Of a stretch of 64,000 nt of DNA, positions 21,965 to 36,900 are shown piece after piece; positions within the stretch are counted from its first letter, which is position 1, and every line of letters begins with the position of its first letter. Made by a program: the position numbers and the translations under genes. The notes under the pieces are model-generated. The model searched no databases. It was given only the letters and a program-made list of their open reading frames with translations, and had not been told where the DNA came from. This DNA comes from Amborella trichopoda (lineage: Eukaryota; Streptophyta; Magnoliopsida; Amborellales; Amborellaceae), in assembly GCF_000471905.2 (NCBI RefSeq), contig NW_006499481.1:200286-264285 (forward strand), read 5' to 3'.

Positions 21965-24900
21965 TTATGTGTTTGCCCCCTTCTTGTGTTTGTATGGATC
22001 AGCCCATTCCTTATCATCCCTTACAGCTCGATCCCACCGTTTGCGGAATATCTCAAGCTCTGCTGTGGACTGCCTTCTGATCTGCAGCAGCATCAAGTGA
22101 GAAGTAAGTCAAAGGACACATGTAGACAACGTCCTCGCATATTTGTTGTAACATGAGTATCATCTTGTCAAATGAGTTTAAGAAAAATTCACCTGAGATC
22201 TTAAATCTATGACCCTTTCACCCTGTACCTGTACAAGAGGAGAAATCAAAATTCAAATGATGCGGGTACATGTATGCACAAGGTTTTAAAAATGGGTGAT
22301 CGGCATCGGGAATCGGTCGGGCCGATCCGAATCCCATAAAATATCGAGAATTAGCCAGTTCGGATCCTGTCAAAGAAATGGTCCCAATATATTTTTCACT
22401 ATTTTTAAAAAAATTTCCTCATTTCTCTAATTTTTATTCACCGGGCAGATCGCCCGGTTCCCCTTTTATAGTTTTATTTATTTTAATTTTTTATATAAAT
22501 TTTTAATGGAATGGGGTAGGATGGCCCACCCCTCTCTAGAATTGAGTGCCACAAGCCACATGTTTGGACTTCCCACAACCACCAGTCCTCAAACCAGCAT
22601 CTTCCCTTTTATAGAGAGAGGGCATATTTTAGAGAGTATTTTCCTATATTTTTGGAATGCAAAGCATATTTTAGGGTTTTGAATATGGAGTTGCTATCCC
22701 TTTTGGATAAATTCTAAAAGCAGGTCATTATCTTTATACAAATTTATCTCTTGGTTTTATCTTTTTTTAAGCATGAATTGGGTTGAACGTCTATTACGTA
22801 CCTAATATCATTTACAAAATGGGTAGCATATTTTCGCATAAATTTGTGTTCAAGCCCATTTCAACTAGCTACGGTCCTATAGTATTTTTTTTTTTATAGA
22901 AGTCAATAGACACTCAGGCAGGCAGGAGAGGAAATGGTGTTTCAATATTCACATATTTCGTAAAATAATGAAATTCTATAATGCACTGCCCCCAATTGCT
23001 TTTGGAAACCCAAAAAACAATGTCTATAACAGTTTCCAATATTTCTTTGAATTTTTCTCGATGGTCAGATAGGGCCGATTCCACCAATCCAACCAATCTA
23101 GACCACCAATCTGGACTGGTTTTTGGGATTGACCCGATCCAGGTCACCAATCCATTTTTTTAACAATTGTGTGAATTGTAAAATTCACACTTTATATTGG
23201 CATTTAGCAGCAGTTGAATGCTCAAGGGAAAAATTAGCAAGAATGAGATCGTTTTAAAAGAATCACCTTTGTGACCATAGACTGGTCAGCAGGGCCAGCA
23301 GCCTCATTACTCTCACTCGAAAGTTGCTGTAAACATTAAAAATGGGAGACGTAAGACAAGGAAAAAAACATGCTGTACAGAAGGAATAATTCTATGGGCT
23401 TCGTAAATCAAGTATTGCAACTCGGATATGAAAACCAATCAAAGACATCTAAATATATATTCAAGCTTGACGAAAAAAAAACGCCACAAGAAGCAAAAAG
23501 TCCAAGAACGTACACAAACCGATAAGAACTAGCAACACATTTACATCATTTAAGCAAAGATTTTTTCTTTTCTTTTGGAAGGCATAGGTATTTTTTAATG
23601 GTGTAGTTTGCATAAGGTTGCAACCTTAATCAAAGTAAGATGTGCCCCCAAACTTTGTCATAAGATGAAATTTTGGAGTAAAAAATTCTTAGAATGGCCC
23701 GAAAATCCATTTTCATCTCTAATTATAATTTTTCCCTTTTTTGACAAGGTTATAGTGTTGGCGTTACGTGGCCATTTAAAGGCCTTACACGAGTATGTAA
23801 AACTATGACCCTACTGATATGATAACTCTAGTGGGAGGATGGTCCAGAGGGACAGAAGGATTTTGGTACAGAGGAACCAAAGATGGCAATTTTGATGCCA
23901 AAACTCAAATAAGGCTTAACAAGCTAGGCAGGGTTGAATTTAAAACCCTTTATCTCAGTGCATGAGGAACATCCGTGGAGGGGTTAGGGTTAGCCCTTCA
24001 TGAGGTTGGAGAGATGCCTAAAGTGGTTAGCCAAGGGAGTGTGTGGGCTTGAAGGGACAAGGGCCAAATTTGCATCATGATCATTGCAGAACATGTACAT
24101 ATGATAGTCGTATTAGGAAGCGGACACTATTTAGGGTGTGACATGTAAATATTCAAGAGATGAACCCCATGCAGCAATTGCAATATGTGTGCCCAGGTCA
24201 GTACGACCTAGGCTTGTCCTTAAAGGGGAACTTGTAATCCATATACTAGGATTATATTCTCATCACCTAGTGGCTGGCTTTTGGAAGTCCAATCATGAAC
24301 GCCTGTAACAGATTGTGGGTCATGGGAGCTACTTGGTCAATTTGATAAAGTTAGTACAGGACATAGTTACTAGTAGAGATGGAGAGCCTCAGTATTTTTG
24401 CATTTTCCTCAACAAAGTTGGATCCAATTCCCATCAAATAAATTTAAAATGTTTAATTTTATGTTAAATGATTCTTAAAATATTAATATGAATTTTTAGA
24501 AGTCCCTGGATATTTCATCTTATCAAAATTAACTTTTAAATTAGCTAAAACTAAATTATTATTATTTTTTTGATAAATAGCTAAAACTAAATTTTCAGGT
24601 ATTTAAATATTCAGAAAGAAAAATAAAATACTTATGTATTTCTAAAAATCATTTTGTCCCCTTCACACATGTGTGAAGATATTTTTAAATTTCAAATTCA
24701 AAAAAACAATATCAATTTTGAATTCAATATTCATATTAATTTAATTGGACCTCACACAAGCCAACTAAGACACTTGTGTGAATCAAATAGACGTGACAAA
24801 AATCTACCTTCAAGTTATAACATAATAACAACTCATATAACAAAATATAACAAGGTCTTAAATCAAAACAATAAGGCAAATCCCATATACACATCCCCCC

Positions 24901-27900
24901 AACTAAGGATTAGCGCCCAGCTAGGCGGTGATCTTATGGTGGGGCCTGGGGTGCCATGTGGCCACCTATGGCCACTCGGATGCCATGTGGCACTTCTAGG
25001 GCAGTCCTCAAATGGAATTAGCCACAAACAATTTACAAAAGCACATTTTTGGCAATTAAAAGATTTCGAAAAATTCTCCAAACTTCACAATAAATATTTG
25101 AAGTATTTATGACCATTTGTTCATAATTTCTCCTCATAATTAAATTGGACAAAGAGTATGGTGAGATCTCAAGCTATAACTGTAGGTATCAGAGTACTCC
25201 ATTGTGCTAGTCCCGAATGATGTTCCGCCGAATCTCAGATCGACCCAATGGACCTATGCTCCACAGTCTAAAGCATGAACACATAATTGGTTCACATCAA
25301 ATCCATTGAGCCAAAACTTCCCATCCAGCGCTCAATGGATTACAGGTGCCCTCCTATGAGACATGTTCTAACTCAATTACAAGGGTCCTCTCAAAGCACA
25401 TGTACATTGGCTCTTTCAAACCCGAATAACGCATTTGAAAGAATGGCTTCCCATGTGAAATGAAAATGCAAATGTCATGGAATGGTCTTGTGTATGGATA
25501 CGGACTTATGGCCCATAAGTCATGATACAGGGCCAGTTCTCAATAAATACTAGGGTTCTATATTTTATTTTTGGTTTCTCCAAGCCCTGGCTTATCGCAA
25601 TCAAACATGAGGATAACCTATATGAAATCCTGACTAGGAAGTGACCCTCACACCACTTCGAAAAATTGCTTTCTCAAGACGATAACTCACAATGCCTCAT
25701 GCACTCGGGGTATTAGAATCTCAGGCCCATTTCGCTTGGTGCCCAGATATCTATCTCTCAATTGTTCCCACTGAATGAGAGACTACAAGAATTTAGGCCT
25801 TGAAAGGCCATATTTCCAACAAAATAGCCCCATCTCTCGGTCAACTTCTAAGTGATGTGATGGTCAAGGGATATCCCATCATCATGGTCTTGTCCATATT
25901 CACCCTGAATCCAGTTGCCCACTCAAAAGGGTATCGACTTCTTGGGAATCGGAGAAGACAACAGTGTCATCTGCGTATTGCAAATGGGAGATGGTAGGTC
26001 CTTGAGATCTAATTGCAAAGCCATGTAGCCACCAGCTTGGAAAAGATGGTGAATACAACAACTAAATACTTCTGCCATATTGGCAAATAGGAAAAGTGAA
26101 AGGTGGTCTCCCTGGCGCAAACCTCCGACGGAGGGAAAGTAGCCCTTGGGGACCTGTTGATGAGAACGGAGAAGTGGGGATTGGAGGTACAGCCGTGCAT
26201 CCAGTGTGCCATCGTGGACCAAAGCCCATATGTGCAAGAGTTTCATCAAGGACTGACTGATCTACATGGTTGTAAGCCTTCTCCCAATTGAGCTTGATGA
26301 CCAAGCCCAAAAGTTTGGAAAGATGCCTGGAGTGGATGCACTCATGAGCGACTAAGCCACCGTCAAATATTTGACGACCCTTGACAAAGGCCCCTTGATG
26401 GGAGGAGTTGACTAGCCCTAACACTTCTCTGAGGCGAGAGGCTAACGCTTTGGCGAGGATCTTGTGAATGCTGTTGATGAGGCTAATGGGCCAGAAATCT
26501 TTAAGTTCCTCAGCCCCCTCCCTATTTGGGACCAAGGCAATGAAAGTAGCATTGAGAGCCTTGTGGAGCACCCCTCTTTCATAGAATTCAGCAAAGTAGT
26601 CCATAAAATCTGGCTTCAAGGAAGGCCAAAAGGACTTGGAGAAGGCAATGGGAAAGCCTTCGGGGCCTGGGCCCAGTCTCGACCAAGATCATGAATTGCC
26701 CTTAGAATCTCTTCCTCTAAGAATGGTCGTTCAAGCCAAACTGCCGTTTTGTGAGGGAGGGAGAGGAAGGATACGTCCCCCAAAGTGGGTTTGGGGCTGG
26801 AAGGGGCTGTGAAAAGGTTCTTGAAGAATTCAATAATTGCTCCTTCCACCTCAGAACGTTGTTCTAAGTAGCTGTCTTCGATTTTGATGCGAGATATTGT
26901 GTTGTCTCGCCTCCCATATTTGGATATCCTGTAAAAGAAGGTATGAAGATCCCCGAACTTGAGTCACCTAACTCGAGATCGTTGATACTAGTAAATCTCC
27001 TCTTGCTTAGGATGGCTTTTGGTAGTCGATCTTGAGTTATGCTCTCCAAATCAGTAAGTGGACCAAGCTCTTCGAGTGAGTCCCATCCCTGGAAAGCTTC
27101 CAAAACAAAGTAAGCAAACACTCTTCTTTTCTCTAACAAACTCGGTTCAAACTATAACCAACATGTCATGAAGGTCCAGACCAAGAGGCATCCGGCCATC
27201 TAACTGGCCGCCACCTCTGGAGGGTTGTATCAAACTTAGTTTTGACAGACTCTCGTTGGGGGATCCTGGCCGAGCAGGAATAGGTTGGGACTTTGCAATC
27301 ACTTAGGGGACATTACCTGGGACCAAAGGGACTTTTAAGTCGGGCAGAAAATTGTGTGCTTGTAATTGGCATTCGCTTCCTATTTCTGGAACGGACTGTA
27401 GTGGTGGTGCAAGAAGATTCGAAAAATGTTATAGGTTGGGCTAAGAAAGAAGCTCAAAACCTTTAGAGATTTATCCACAATCTCTCATGATATCTTTGGG
27501 AGAAGTAACAAGTCAGATGGTTTTTCTGTCATATTTAGAGACAGTCATACACGGTGGAATATTACCTGGCAAAAGAAGAAGACTTAAGGAAAGAGATGCT
27601 CATGACTTATAGTGATCAACCACACTGAACAGGCAAAGTCTTGTAACCATTTAAGCTTTAATTCTATTGCAAGTTTAACAACTTTAGCATACAGACAACA
27701 CTATAAAAGAAAATAAAAGAATAGCAAATGCTTAAAAAACGTTTCCAACTAAGGGTTTGATCCTTTGACACCTGTCCATTATAAGATATTTTTTCTGGTC
27801 AATTTCGTTTAAGCATAACAAGAGAGGACAGAACTAATATCTTCCATTTGGACAGTATCAAGGCTCTAGTGATACAAATTGCACAGTGTCTCAGCCTCAG

Positions 27901-30900
27901 ATATTGGCATGCATTCACAATCCATAGCCTAGAGCGTAGAGCCAAACGAGCCAAGACCACAAAGGTGGAACCCTCCTATTGTAGGTGTGGTGAAAATGAA
28001 GTTCGATAGAAGTTCAAAAGGACACCCAAGCACAACAAGGATAGAAGAGTGCAGAAACAAAGAGGTGTTGTTATTTTGTCTTTTTCAGGACCAGCTGGAA
28101 TGTAATGCAAGCAAAGTGTGAGCCATGGCACCACTCACTAGAATTCAAATATGCTCATCGACAGAGGAGGCATGACAGTGGAAGACCACACAGCTAATGT
28201 CATCTCATGGCCAACAAGGTATCTCTGTTCCTATTGCATTTGGCAAACGTTTTAATACATGTGGAGGGAGCTCAGTGAGTTTGCAGATTAACTTGGAAGG
28301 GAAGGACTCCTTCGATCCTCACTTCTGCTTTCCCCATCCGCTTGACCACTGGAAGCTATGGGTTTCCCAACTCCAATTTTGTAAATCTCATCGCTTGTAA
28401 AATTTTGTAAACACATTATGCATGTACACGTAACACAGCAATGAAATTTTATCCACAATTGAAAAGCAAAGATATCTTATATTTAATACCCAAGTTTGAA
28501 TCCTACAGCTGAAGTGCCCAAAAAAAAGGTCTGGTGACTGATAGATTAACATTCTTTTGATCTTACTAGAGAAAGAAACGATTTATAGAGTTACTAGTGG
28601 ACTTGATTTTGACCTGGACTTATCTCTGGCAAAGTTTTAACTTTAAAAGCTCCAATTACAACTACATGAGTGAGCAAATAAGATAGATGCCAGATTCACT
28701 CCCAACAGAAAATGATTTTTAGAATGCAGAAGAAAGCTGATTAGCAGTGTTTGAATACCACATAAACATTAGATGGCCAAAGATCTACTCGCCTTCATAA
28801 GCATGCCAAGACAAATAAATCAGACACATGGAAATAAAATAAAAAATAATCCTCAGTATCAGAAAGAAGTCAAGCTTCATATACATGCACATCATCCACG
28901 ACCAAAGGACCACAGAAGCTTCATAACTAACAAAATTTCATCACTCTCATATTGTGACCTGTGGTCAAACAGAGTGTCACCCAGCTTGCATTAGGACAAG
29001 AATCCAAAGCTTGTAGCGCATACAATCAACTTCATATAAATCAAATAATAAATGACAGAAGTACCCTTGCGAACTCACAGTGGACTAGATTATCCTTGTG
29101 ATCAGATAGAATAAAAGAGTCAAAAAATACATAACACACCCCTTATTGATATAGTTATCATCTAACATGCAGTTAATAATAAAAATGTCTATAGATCATT
29201 TAACATACGATAAGCATTCAGTGGCCACACATCAACAAAATGATACTATTTTTTGGGTATATATCTTCAAACCTTATTTGCAGATGATCCTCCCAAGGAT
29301 GGTATTCCCAGATGAATGATAAATTCACTGTCAATCACACCAACATTCTTTGTTCGATCCCCCTGAAATGCAGAAACTAACAAAATATCGGCACATGCAT
29401 GTACACTCTAAATAAGTCACACAACATACATTACTTTAGACATCTCCATTTGAGAAAAATATAGTTCCCATAATCAAAATTTATTATGATTTTCCACCAT
29501 TAAACTTGAAGTGAAACAATTTCTAGACATAAAATGCATGTAGAGATGAGTGTCTCAAGAATAAAACAGATTAAGAAGGTTTGGAACCGAAGATAAATAC
29601 TAACTCAATTCCTTAAATAACTCAATTCGTTAAACATATAGAGCTACAGATGCTCCATTATAGGCATCTATCTGCATGAAAGACCATTTTAATTATATAC
29701 AAACAAAATTAGACGCAACAAAATTAATTTTAAACGAAAGATCATTGAGTTTATTTAATTCTAAGCATGAAATGACAAGATAGCGATCTTTGATAGATTT
29801 CATATAGCAATGGAGTTATATGGAAATGAACAAATTCCTAAGGCATCTTTCCATAACACATTTTGACAACTAAAAAGTGGAATATAGTAATCATTTGTTT
29901 ATTTACTACTTACTTACTTTGGTCTAAGCAGGGTATGGACACTAAACTTTCCCTCAACCCGTCCCAAGTCCAAGTAAAGGAGGTGGGTTGTGCTAAGTAG
30001 ACAGCCAACGTAAAACTTTCCATGAATCCAGAATCTATGTTATCTGCTTATGCTAGGGCGTTCCCCATAAGCGATGCATTGTACTAGAAATATATTCGGG
30101 AGAACTAAGGGGTGAAGATGAGAGAAAGTAGACTTAGGTGGGCCAGGTCATTTGCAGTGCAAACCTAGTATGGCAACTATTAAGAGGTGCAGGTTGATTC
30201 GAGTGGAATGCTCAAAAAGGGTAAAAGGTAGGCCCAAATGGATATGGTTAGAAGTAGTAAGAAAAGATATAGGGACTTAAGGCCTCATTGAGGGTATCGC
30301 CCTTGATAGGGCAGAGTGGCGGACCAAGATTCTTGTAGCCAACCCCAAATAGTAGGGAAAAGGCGATGATGGTATTAGATCTCACATTTTGTATTAGAGA
30401 GACTATACTAGAGAATAACTTCTTAGAAAAGAAGGTTCTAATTTTCTTGTCTTTTGATAATTGTATTCTAAAGACGCAAAACATCCGCATAATTACACAA
30501 TAGAGGCCACAAGGTGATGTAAGGTAAGAATTTCAAATCTGTTCTCCCTCCCACACTGTTTTTCAAACAAGCCGAATCCTTCATGCTGCATCCAGTTTTT
30601 TGGATGTTCCCCCATGGAGAGGTAGATGGAAAAAAGTAAATTCAGTACAAATGGTGTAGAGGTAGATGGAAAAAGATAAATCCAGGACAAATGGTGCATA
30701 AGCTGACACCACCTTGTGAAAATTTCAAGCTCATCAAATGAGGGCTTATATTAAGGATTATCTGACCTGAGAACAATATCCGAGTTTCATATCGAGACCC
30801 CAGCCATGAATGAGATCATTCTGTGCAAAAAGAAAGGAGCACATAGTAAGACAACTATATTTTAATCTATGAACGCAAATCAAGTCCAAAGTAACACAAC

Positions 30901-33900
30901 CATATTTTAATCCATTGAAGACAACTCTTCAATGGGCAATGAGCCCATCAAAGTCCAAAGAACACAGAGAAGTGAATTAGGCTCTACAATTAAGACACAA
31001 ATAAGTGGGTACTCAATGAGGATCAAATTTTTCATGTTAAATACCTTCATTGCATAATAAAACCTGTATATCGGCCAGAGAACAGAGATTCATAAGCAGA
31101 ATACTTGCAGAAACTGAGAGCTAATAATGCAAAATCAAAAAACACAGTGACACTGATTTACAGCATGAGCTAGACAACTCTTCACTAAATGGCAGTTGGT
31201 AAACTTCCATTACATGTTCCAACATATCTCTTTAGGCTTAAGAAAGGACAAACATGAATTGAATCTTTCTTTTTTGTACATAAGATTTTTTTTTATTTTT
31301 TATTTTTTTGGGGGGGGGGGGGTGCGGTGTTAACTATTATAAGCTGGGTTTGAACCTAGAAATCAAAGGAAACAACATTAATTGCATCCAGTTGAGATAT
31401 GGGCTAGAAAACTTAGTAACAAACATTGTTACCAGGACATTATCAGTGGGGAAATTTATTGTAATATTATTGATTAGTTTTCTTTTAAAGGGAATTTATC
31501 AGGAATTTAGGACTTCAAATAATTAACTTCTATAAAATAAACATCTTATTTAAGACTGTCAACACATGAATTTTCAATTATGTAAAATCGATAGTTATCC
31601 CAACAAAATACAAAGGTGAAAACATAAACATGTTAATAAATGTGAAGAGGATAAATATGATAAATTATATTGTCTACATCAACGTTATTAGAAATGGATC
31701 AGCCAGGGTTTAGTCCAATGAAAATTGATCCAACCGGCGGGTTTTAAAAAATAAAGAAAAAATAGGAAGAGTAAGTATATGAAATATATTGCAAAAGAAG
31801 TTGCCCAACCTTCTTTAAAGTACAACCAGCTGAAATGGGCTGATTTGACAGGCTAAAAACAGTTAAGCATAACGTTTTTGGAAAAAAAAAAAGGGTTGAA
31901 CATTAGTTTTTTATCGGTGTTTTACCAAACCCAAGTTTTGCTTTGGACTAGACTGGCCATAGCACAAGTTGGACCAGCCGATCTGATCCGGTCCTAATAA
32001 CAATAGTCTTTATTTTAAAGCCATAAATTTGAGAACTTGATTGTCCAACGAAATAGGCTATGGAAGGAAAATTCTACTTTTATATATATATGCAATTAAT
32101 AAACAGAGGTCAAATCCTTTCCTTAAACATTTCTGATATAATCACCATGATTTCTAATATGGTAACAGGGACCATAGAAAACCATGATAATTTTGAAGTT
32201 CCAAGACTAAACCTGAGTATTTAATAGTAATACATATTATTGCTATAAATACCCACTATAATAAAATTAAACAGCCGTTATTTGCTACGAAGCTAGAAAC
32301 CAACATGAAATGCATCTCGCTGCAAAGATGTTACAAGGGAATACTCCTTAAGCACTGAGGATGAGACTTTCACACATCAGTATATCACTGTTGTGCTAGA
32401 AAGTGCTAGGAGGTACCTAGGCAGCAAGAAGTCCTGGTGCTAAGGTGTTCAATGCAGCTAGAGCTCAAGGCACCCAAGAATACAAAGTTTAAAATTTAAA
32501 AATACATACATATGTTTTATAATTTTTTTTAAATAGACCATTACTATTAACTTTTGCGTGCATACATTATGTACATATGCTGATTTGGTAACCTAAATAA
32601 CCTTGTTCAATTGAAGCATCAGAAGACACTGTGAAATCAAGTGGGATTTGGGAGGGAAGTTGATGCAGCCTAGAACATTGCTCTCGAGTATCTAGATAAG
32701 AGAGACACCCTTAAGTTTACAAGAGGAACCACAAAAGGGCACAATAGTCATTGAGTCATTTTATTCTCTTAGGCACATAAATAGTAATTTCTAGAGTATT
32801 TTATGTCTTTTTAGTCACTTAAAATCTTTTATTATAAATAGCCATGATTAAACTAATTGGATAACCAGGATTAAGTCTTGTTTAGGGTTTTCTTATATAA
32901 GAGATGTACTAAAGCATAATGATGGATCTTGTTCTGGACTTTATTTAAAACCCTAGAGCAGCCAGTGCTCATGCTTTTATCTCTGGTTTTTCATCTTGTT
33001 CTAATTTTAGATCTTCCATATGTTCATTTTTGTTAAACCCTAGCTCCAAGCTACTAGGTCTATGCCAGGTTGGTATCTGAGCCCAAGATTCTATATGGTA
33101 CTGTAGCACAGTATTGCAACAATTTACAGACGGTATTGTGGCATTGTACAATACTATGGCATAGTATTGTAGCAATCTACAAATGGCATTGTAGCACTGT
33201 ACGAAAGGTACTGCAGCGTCGATTTTTCTGCCCTAGATCAACAATCATGCCTCCATGCAGAGGAGGAAATGCAATGCTCAATCTTACAAGTCATAGAGGT
33301 GAGATTTCCTACAAAGTTATTTTGAATGGATATCTTCGAGGATCTATAATTAGAAGTGATTCAAGAACCTTCCCTCCTATGCTTGTTCATGGTTCTAAAC
33401 CAAGTTGTTCTGAATATCATAAGTTGAGCCAGCGCAAGATTGGATGGTGTGAAGTGTTGTAGAAGACTAATGACAATGCCTACAAATTGAAGCTTCCTAG
33501 CCATATTCGCACTTCCAATATTTTTAATGTCAATCATCTTATTCCATATCGTGGTGATACCTTTGACAACAAGCCACTGAACTCGAGGGCGAATTCTTGA
33601 AGATGGGGGGAATTGATGCAACCCAGAATACTGCTCTCGAGTATCAGATAAGAGAGACAAGCTTAAAGTTCACAAGAGGAGCCGCAAAAGGGCACAATAG
33701 TCATTTAGTTTGTCTTTTTATGTCTTATTTATTTATTGAGTCATTTTATTTAATTAGGGGCATAAATAGTAATTTTTTGAGTCTTTTGCCTTTTTATTCA
33801 CTTCAAGTCTTTTATAATAAATGGCTATGATTAGATTAGTCGGATAACCAGGATTAAGCCTTATTTAGGGTTTTCTTATATAAGAGATGTACTCAAGTAT

Positions 33901-36900
33901 AGGATCTCGTTATGGACTTTATTCAAAACTCTAGAGCAGCTAGTGCTCATTCTTTTATCTCTGGTTTTTGCATCTTTCTCTAATTTTCGATCTTCTGTAT
34001 CTTCTTCTTTGCTAAACCCTAGCTCCAAGCTACTAGGTTTGCATCAGAAGTACTCTTTGTGTGATCAGATTCCGAACATTTGCAAACCCCTTACATATCC
34101 GAGGACACCTCTTCTAAGCTCCCATGACATACAATCGAATACCAATTCACTTTTGCCTAGATTTTTCTTTCCCAAAAAATTAAAAAGGAAAAAAGAAGCC
34201 AAATCGAACCTTCAATCTGAGGTTTTGTGCCCAAGAAAAAGGATAAGAGACAACATGAAGGGTAATGAATACCCTCCCTACCCCTTGTTCCACCTTAAAA
34301 GGGGAGAAAAGACCAAAAATTACAGTGACCAGGGCTATTTCTGCCCTCAGGTCTATCCAGGGCCTAGATGGTTCAGACAACCGCTTGGAGCTAACTTGGT
34401 CCAGGAAGGCTACCTCGCATAGGCTGGGAGGATTCCACTGCCCAGCATCAGGTTTGCTTTCTGGCATACTAGAATTAACAAAGAAAAAAACTAAGATTGT
34501 TTTTCTCAGAAAGAAAAAACAGAATAAATGCTGGTGAATAGTTTAAAGACTGATCGGCACCAATCCACAAACAACAGAGTGAAAAGATGAAGAATGATGC
34601 AGTCTCAAGGAGATTCAGCAAAGCCCCAACAAGACGAAAGCACACCTGAATGAGATGCCATGTGCAATGCCAGGAAGCTCTTGAAAATACAGGTGCCATC
34701 CCTTCAACCCATCTGAAGAACATTAAAAGATCATCACAAACAACCCTCAAGTCTTAATGATTAGCTTGATGAGAGGATAAATTATGACATGTTCCGAATA
34801 CTCAATACACTTAAAAATCGCAACAAGAAACCATCACAGAACAATCCTGCAACATAGCATTTCGAAATAGACAAAATTGACAACAAAACTAGGAAAAGGA
34901 TGAAACAAAAAAGAGATCTGAAACACAGTTAAATACTATCATGTGAGAAACAAAATAGTGAATCTGTAATATGGACAACAAATGGGAAACAACAGCCAAA
35001 ACTCAGATTATTACAAAACGCAGTTATTTTCTGTCTAGGTGATACCATTAGCTTTTCTTAGTTTTTCAAACCATAAAAAAAATTAAGATGTAATGGGTAA
35101 ACTCATCCTAGCAATTTACAAACAAGAGGGAAATATTGCTTAGTTCATCACATGTAGTCTAAAACTGCATGTATAACAGAGTGTTATTGTGAGTTCAACC
35201 TGCTTGAAGGGGAGAATCCAGAAACACCTGAATATACATGAGGAGACACAAGCACCTGTTCAAAAAGTATAATTATCATGACATTGTCACCCTTGAGCAA
35301 TCACTGCCCTGTTGCATAGATATGTTTCTTATGTAGTAAACTATAAACATACTCTTTTAAAGTGTCGTAGGTGTCTTTACATTACCATTCAAACAATCAT
35401 GCACCCTAGCATCTCATGTAAGCAAATCATAGTAAGCTTGTTTTTGTTTTTATTTCAAAAGGTATTCACTCAGAGCAAGTCAGGCAACGATTCTGTCATC
35501 ACTTCATGATTCAGCCTGGTATCAACTCTATCACTTGAGCCAAGCAGATCAAAAGCTTTCTTATGACAGTAGGTTTTAATCGTAGGCCAAAAAGAATTCA
35601 AGAAACCTTAGGGTATGATTTCAAACTTCAATGGGTATATACCATTCCAAACTTGGAAAATAAAGAGAATAGAAGCGTCGAAAACTAATTTCACTCAAAA
35701 TAATATGCGTATGCATTTCACTCAGAATAATATTTCACATATGACTGTTGGCTATCTCAAGCTTTGATCAATTTGTAACTGAAAATATGCATGGAAAGCT
35801 AAGAAACATCCAGAACATAGCGTCCAGATAACATCCTAGGAAGAACTTACCCAGTGCATGGAGGCCCCATGCTAGCATCTGAACAATTCAAACTACCTCG
35901 AGAAGCATACATCCGCCTGACTTACATCCAAATGGTAGTGTTAGCAAATGCCAACGACTGTGTGGCAATTTATTAAAAAACCCGGCACATGGAGAAATGT
36001 TTTCATTGTACTTACCTATGGACTTTCCCTGTTTTGTTTCGAATTGTAATACGATGATGTATTTCTGATTGATTTGGGTCTAGAGCTGGTTGTGAAATCT
36101 CCAATCCTTCTGCCTTCATTATGCGCAGGTACCTTCACATGGTACATTTTTAGAAGTTAGAGAGAACAAAAGCACTCAATTTAGTAAGGCATTGCTTTCT
36201 TTTCTTTTGATGGTTGACATGCATTAAGGTACAGTTGTAATAAAAAAATTAAAAAAATAGAAGGACTTGAATTTTCAGGTACCATCTACATTAAAGAAGG
36301 AACTGCTTGAAAAGCAGTAGTATGGGAAGAAACAAGGAAGGAGATATCGCAGTGTACTCATTCCCTAGGAGCGAATTGTGGGCAATAGAAGCATGGAGTC
36401 TACAATATAATTCACAAGAGAATTTGCATGCATACCTTCCAGGATGAAAATTTTCAACTCCCAAGTCCTCATCCCAAAGAAAGATGTAATCATAAATTGA
36501 TACAACATCAGGATGCAAAAAGCGCTTTGCAAACCACCTGCCACAAGTCCAAACCTCATTCTAAGAGAAGCCCATACTTTCAGTGTCTAGGACTACCTAT
36601 TCATGTAAGACCGGTAATCTTCAAAGAAGACTCTTTTAAGCATAACAAAATACTGAAAAAGGTACTTATTTCACATACACATGAATATGGATTGGTACAA
36701 ATGTGAAAGCCACAACAAATACCATTTTGTTTGATTATGAGCAAGTATGTGTATCGCCCTATCACTCCAACCAAGATCATGCCACCCATCCACATTGCCA
36801 TCATAATGAAACAATATAATTGAAAAATTTTCTGCAAGAAACTGAACCAACAGTGTATTAGATGAATAAACGAGAATCTACCCTTAGCAACTTGTACTCT

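Larger units (their letters stand above)
32661..34046 (+). mobile_element. Miniature LTR retrotransposon, 1,386 bp, with target-site duplication
   Basis: Two direct LTRs (32661-33067 and 33614-34046) start TGATGCA and end CA. Both sides carry the 5-bp duplication GAAGT (32656-32660 and 34047-34051). A primer-binding site like that of initiator tRNA-Met (tggtatctgagccc, 33071-33084; consensus tggtatcagagc) follows the first LTR. A polypurine tract agatggggggaa (33601-33612) precedes the second. The 546 bp interior has a Met start at 33247 (MPPCRGGN, gag-like) and, in another frame near 33470-33590, KLPSHIRTSNIFNVNHLIPY, the very end of a Ty3/gypsy-type polyprotein. Everything between is missing. 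The LTRs differ by many substitutions and indels, so the insertion is old. It lies in DUF707 intron 10, antisense to the gene. Confidence 0.85.

Noticed and set aside
24654..25112. 152-codon + frame in the DUF707 intron
   Set aside because: Its composition follows the AT-rich repeat, it has no recognisable domain and lies antisense within an intron.
33943..34537. Frames of 159 and 90 codons over the 3-prime LTR and flank
   Set aside because: They begin in the LTR and run into intron sequence, with no protein family resemblance.
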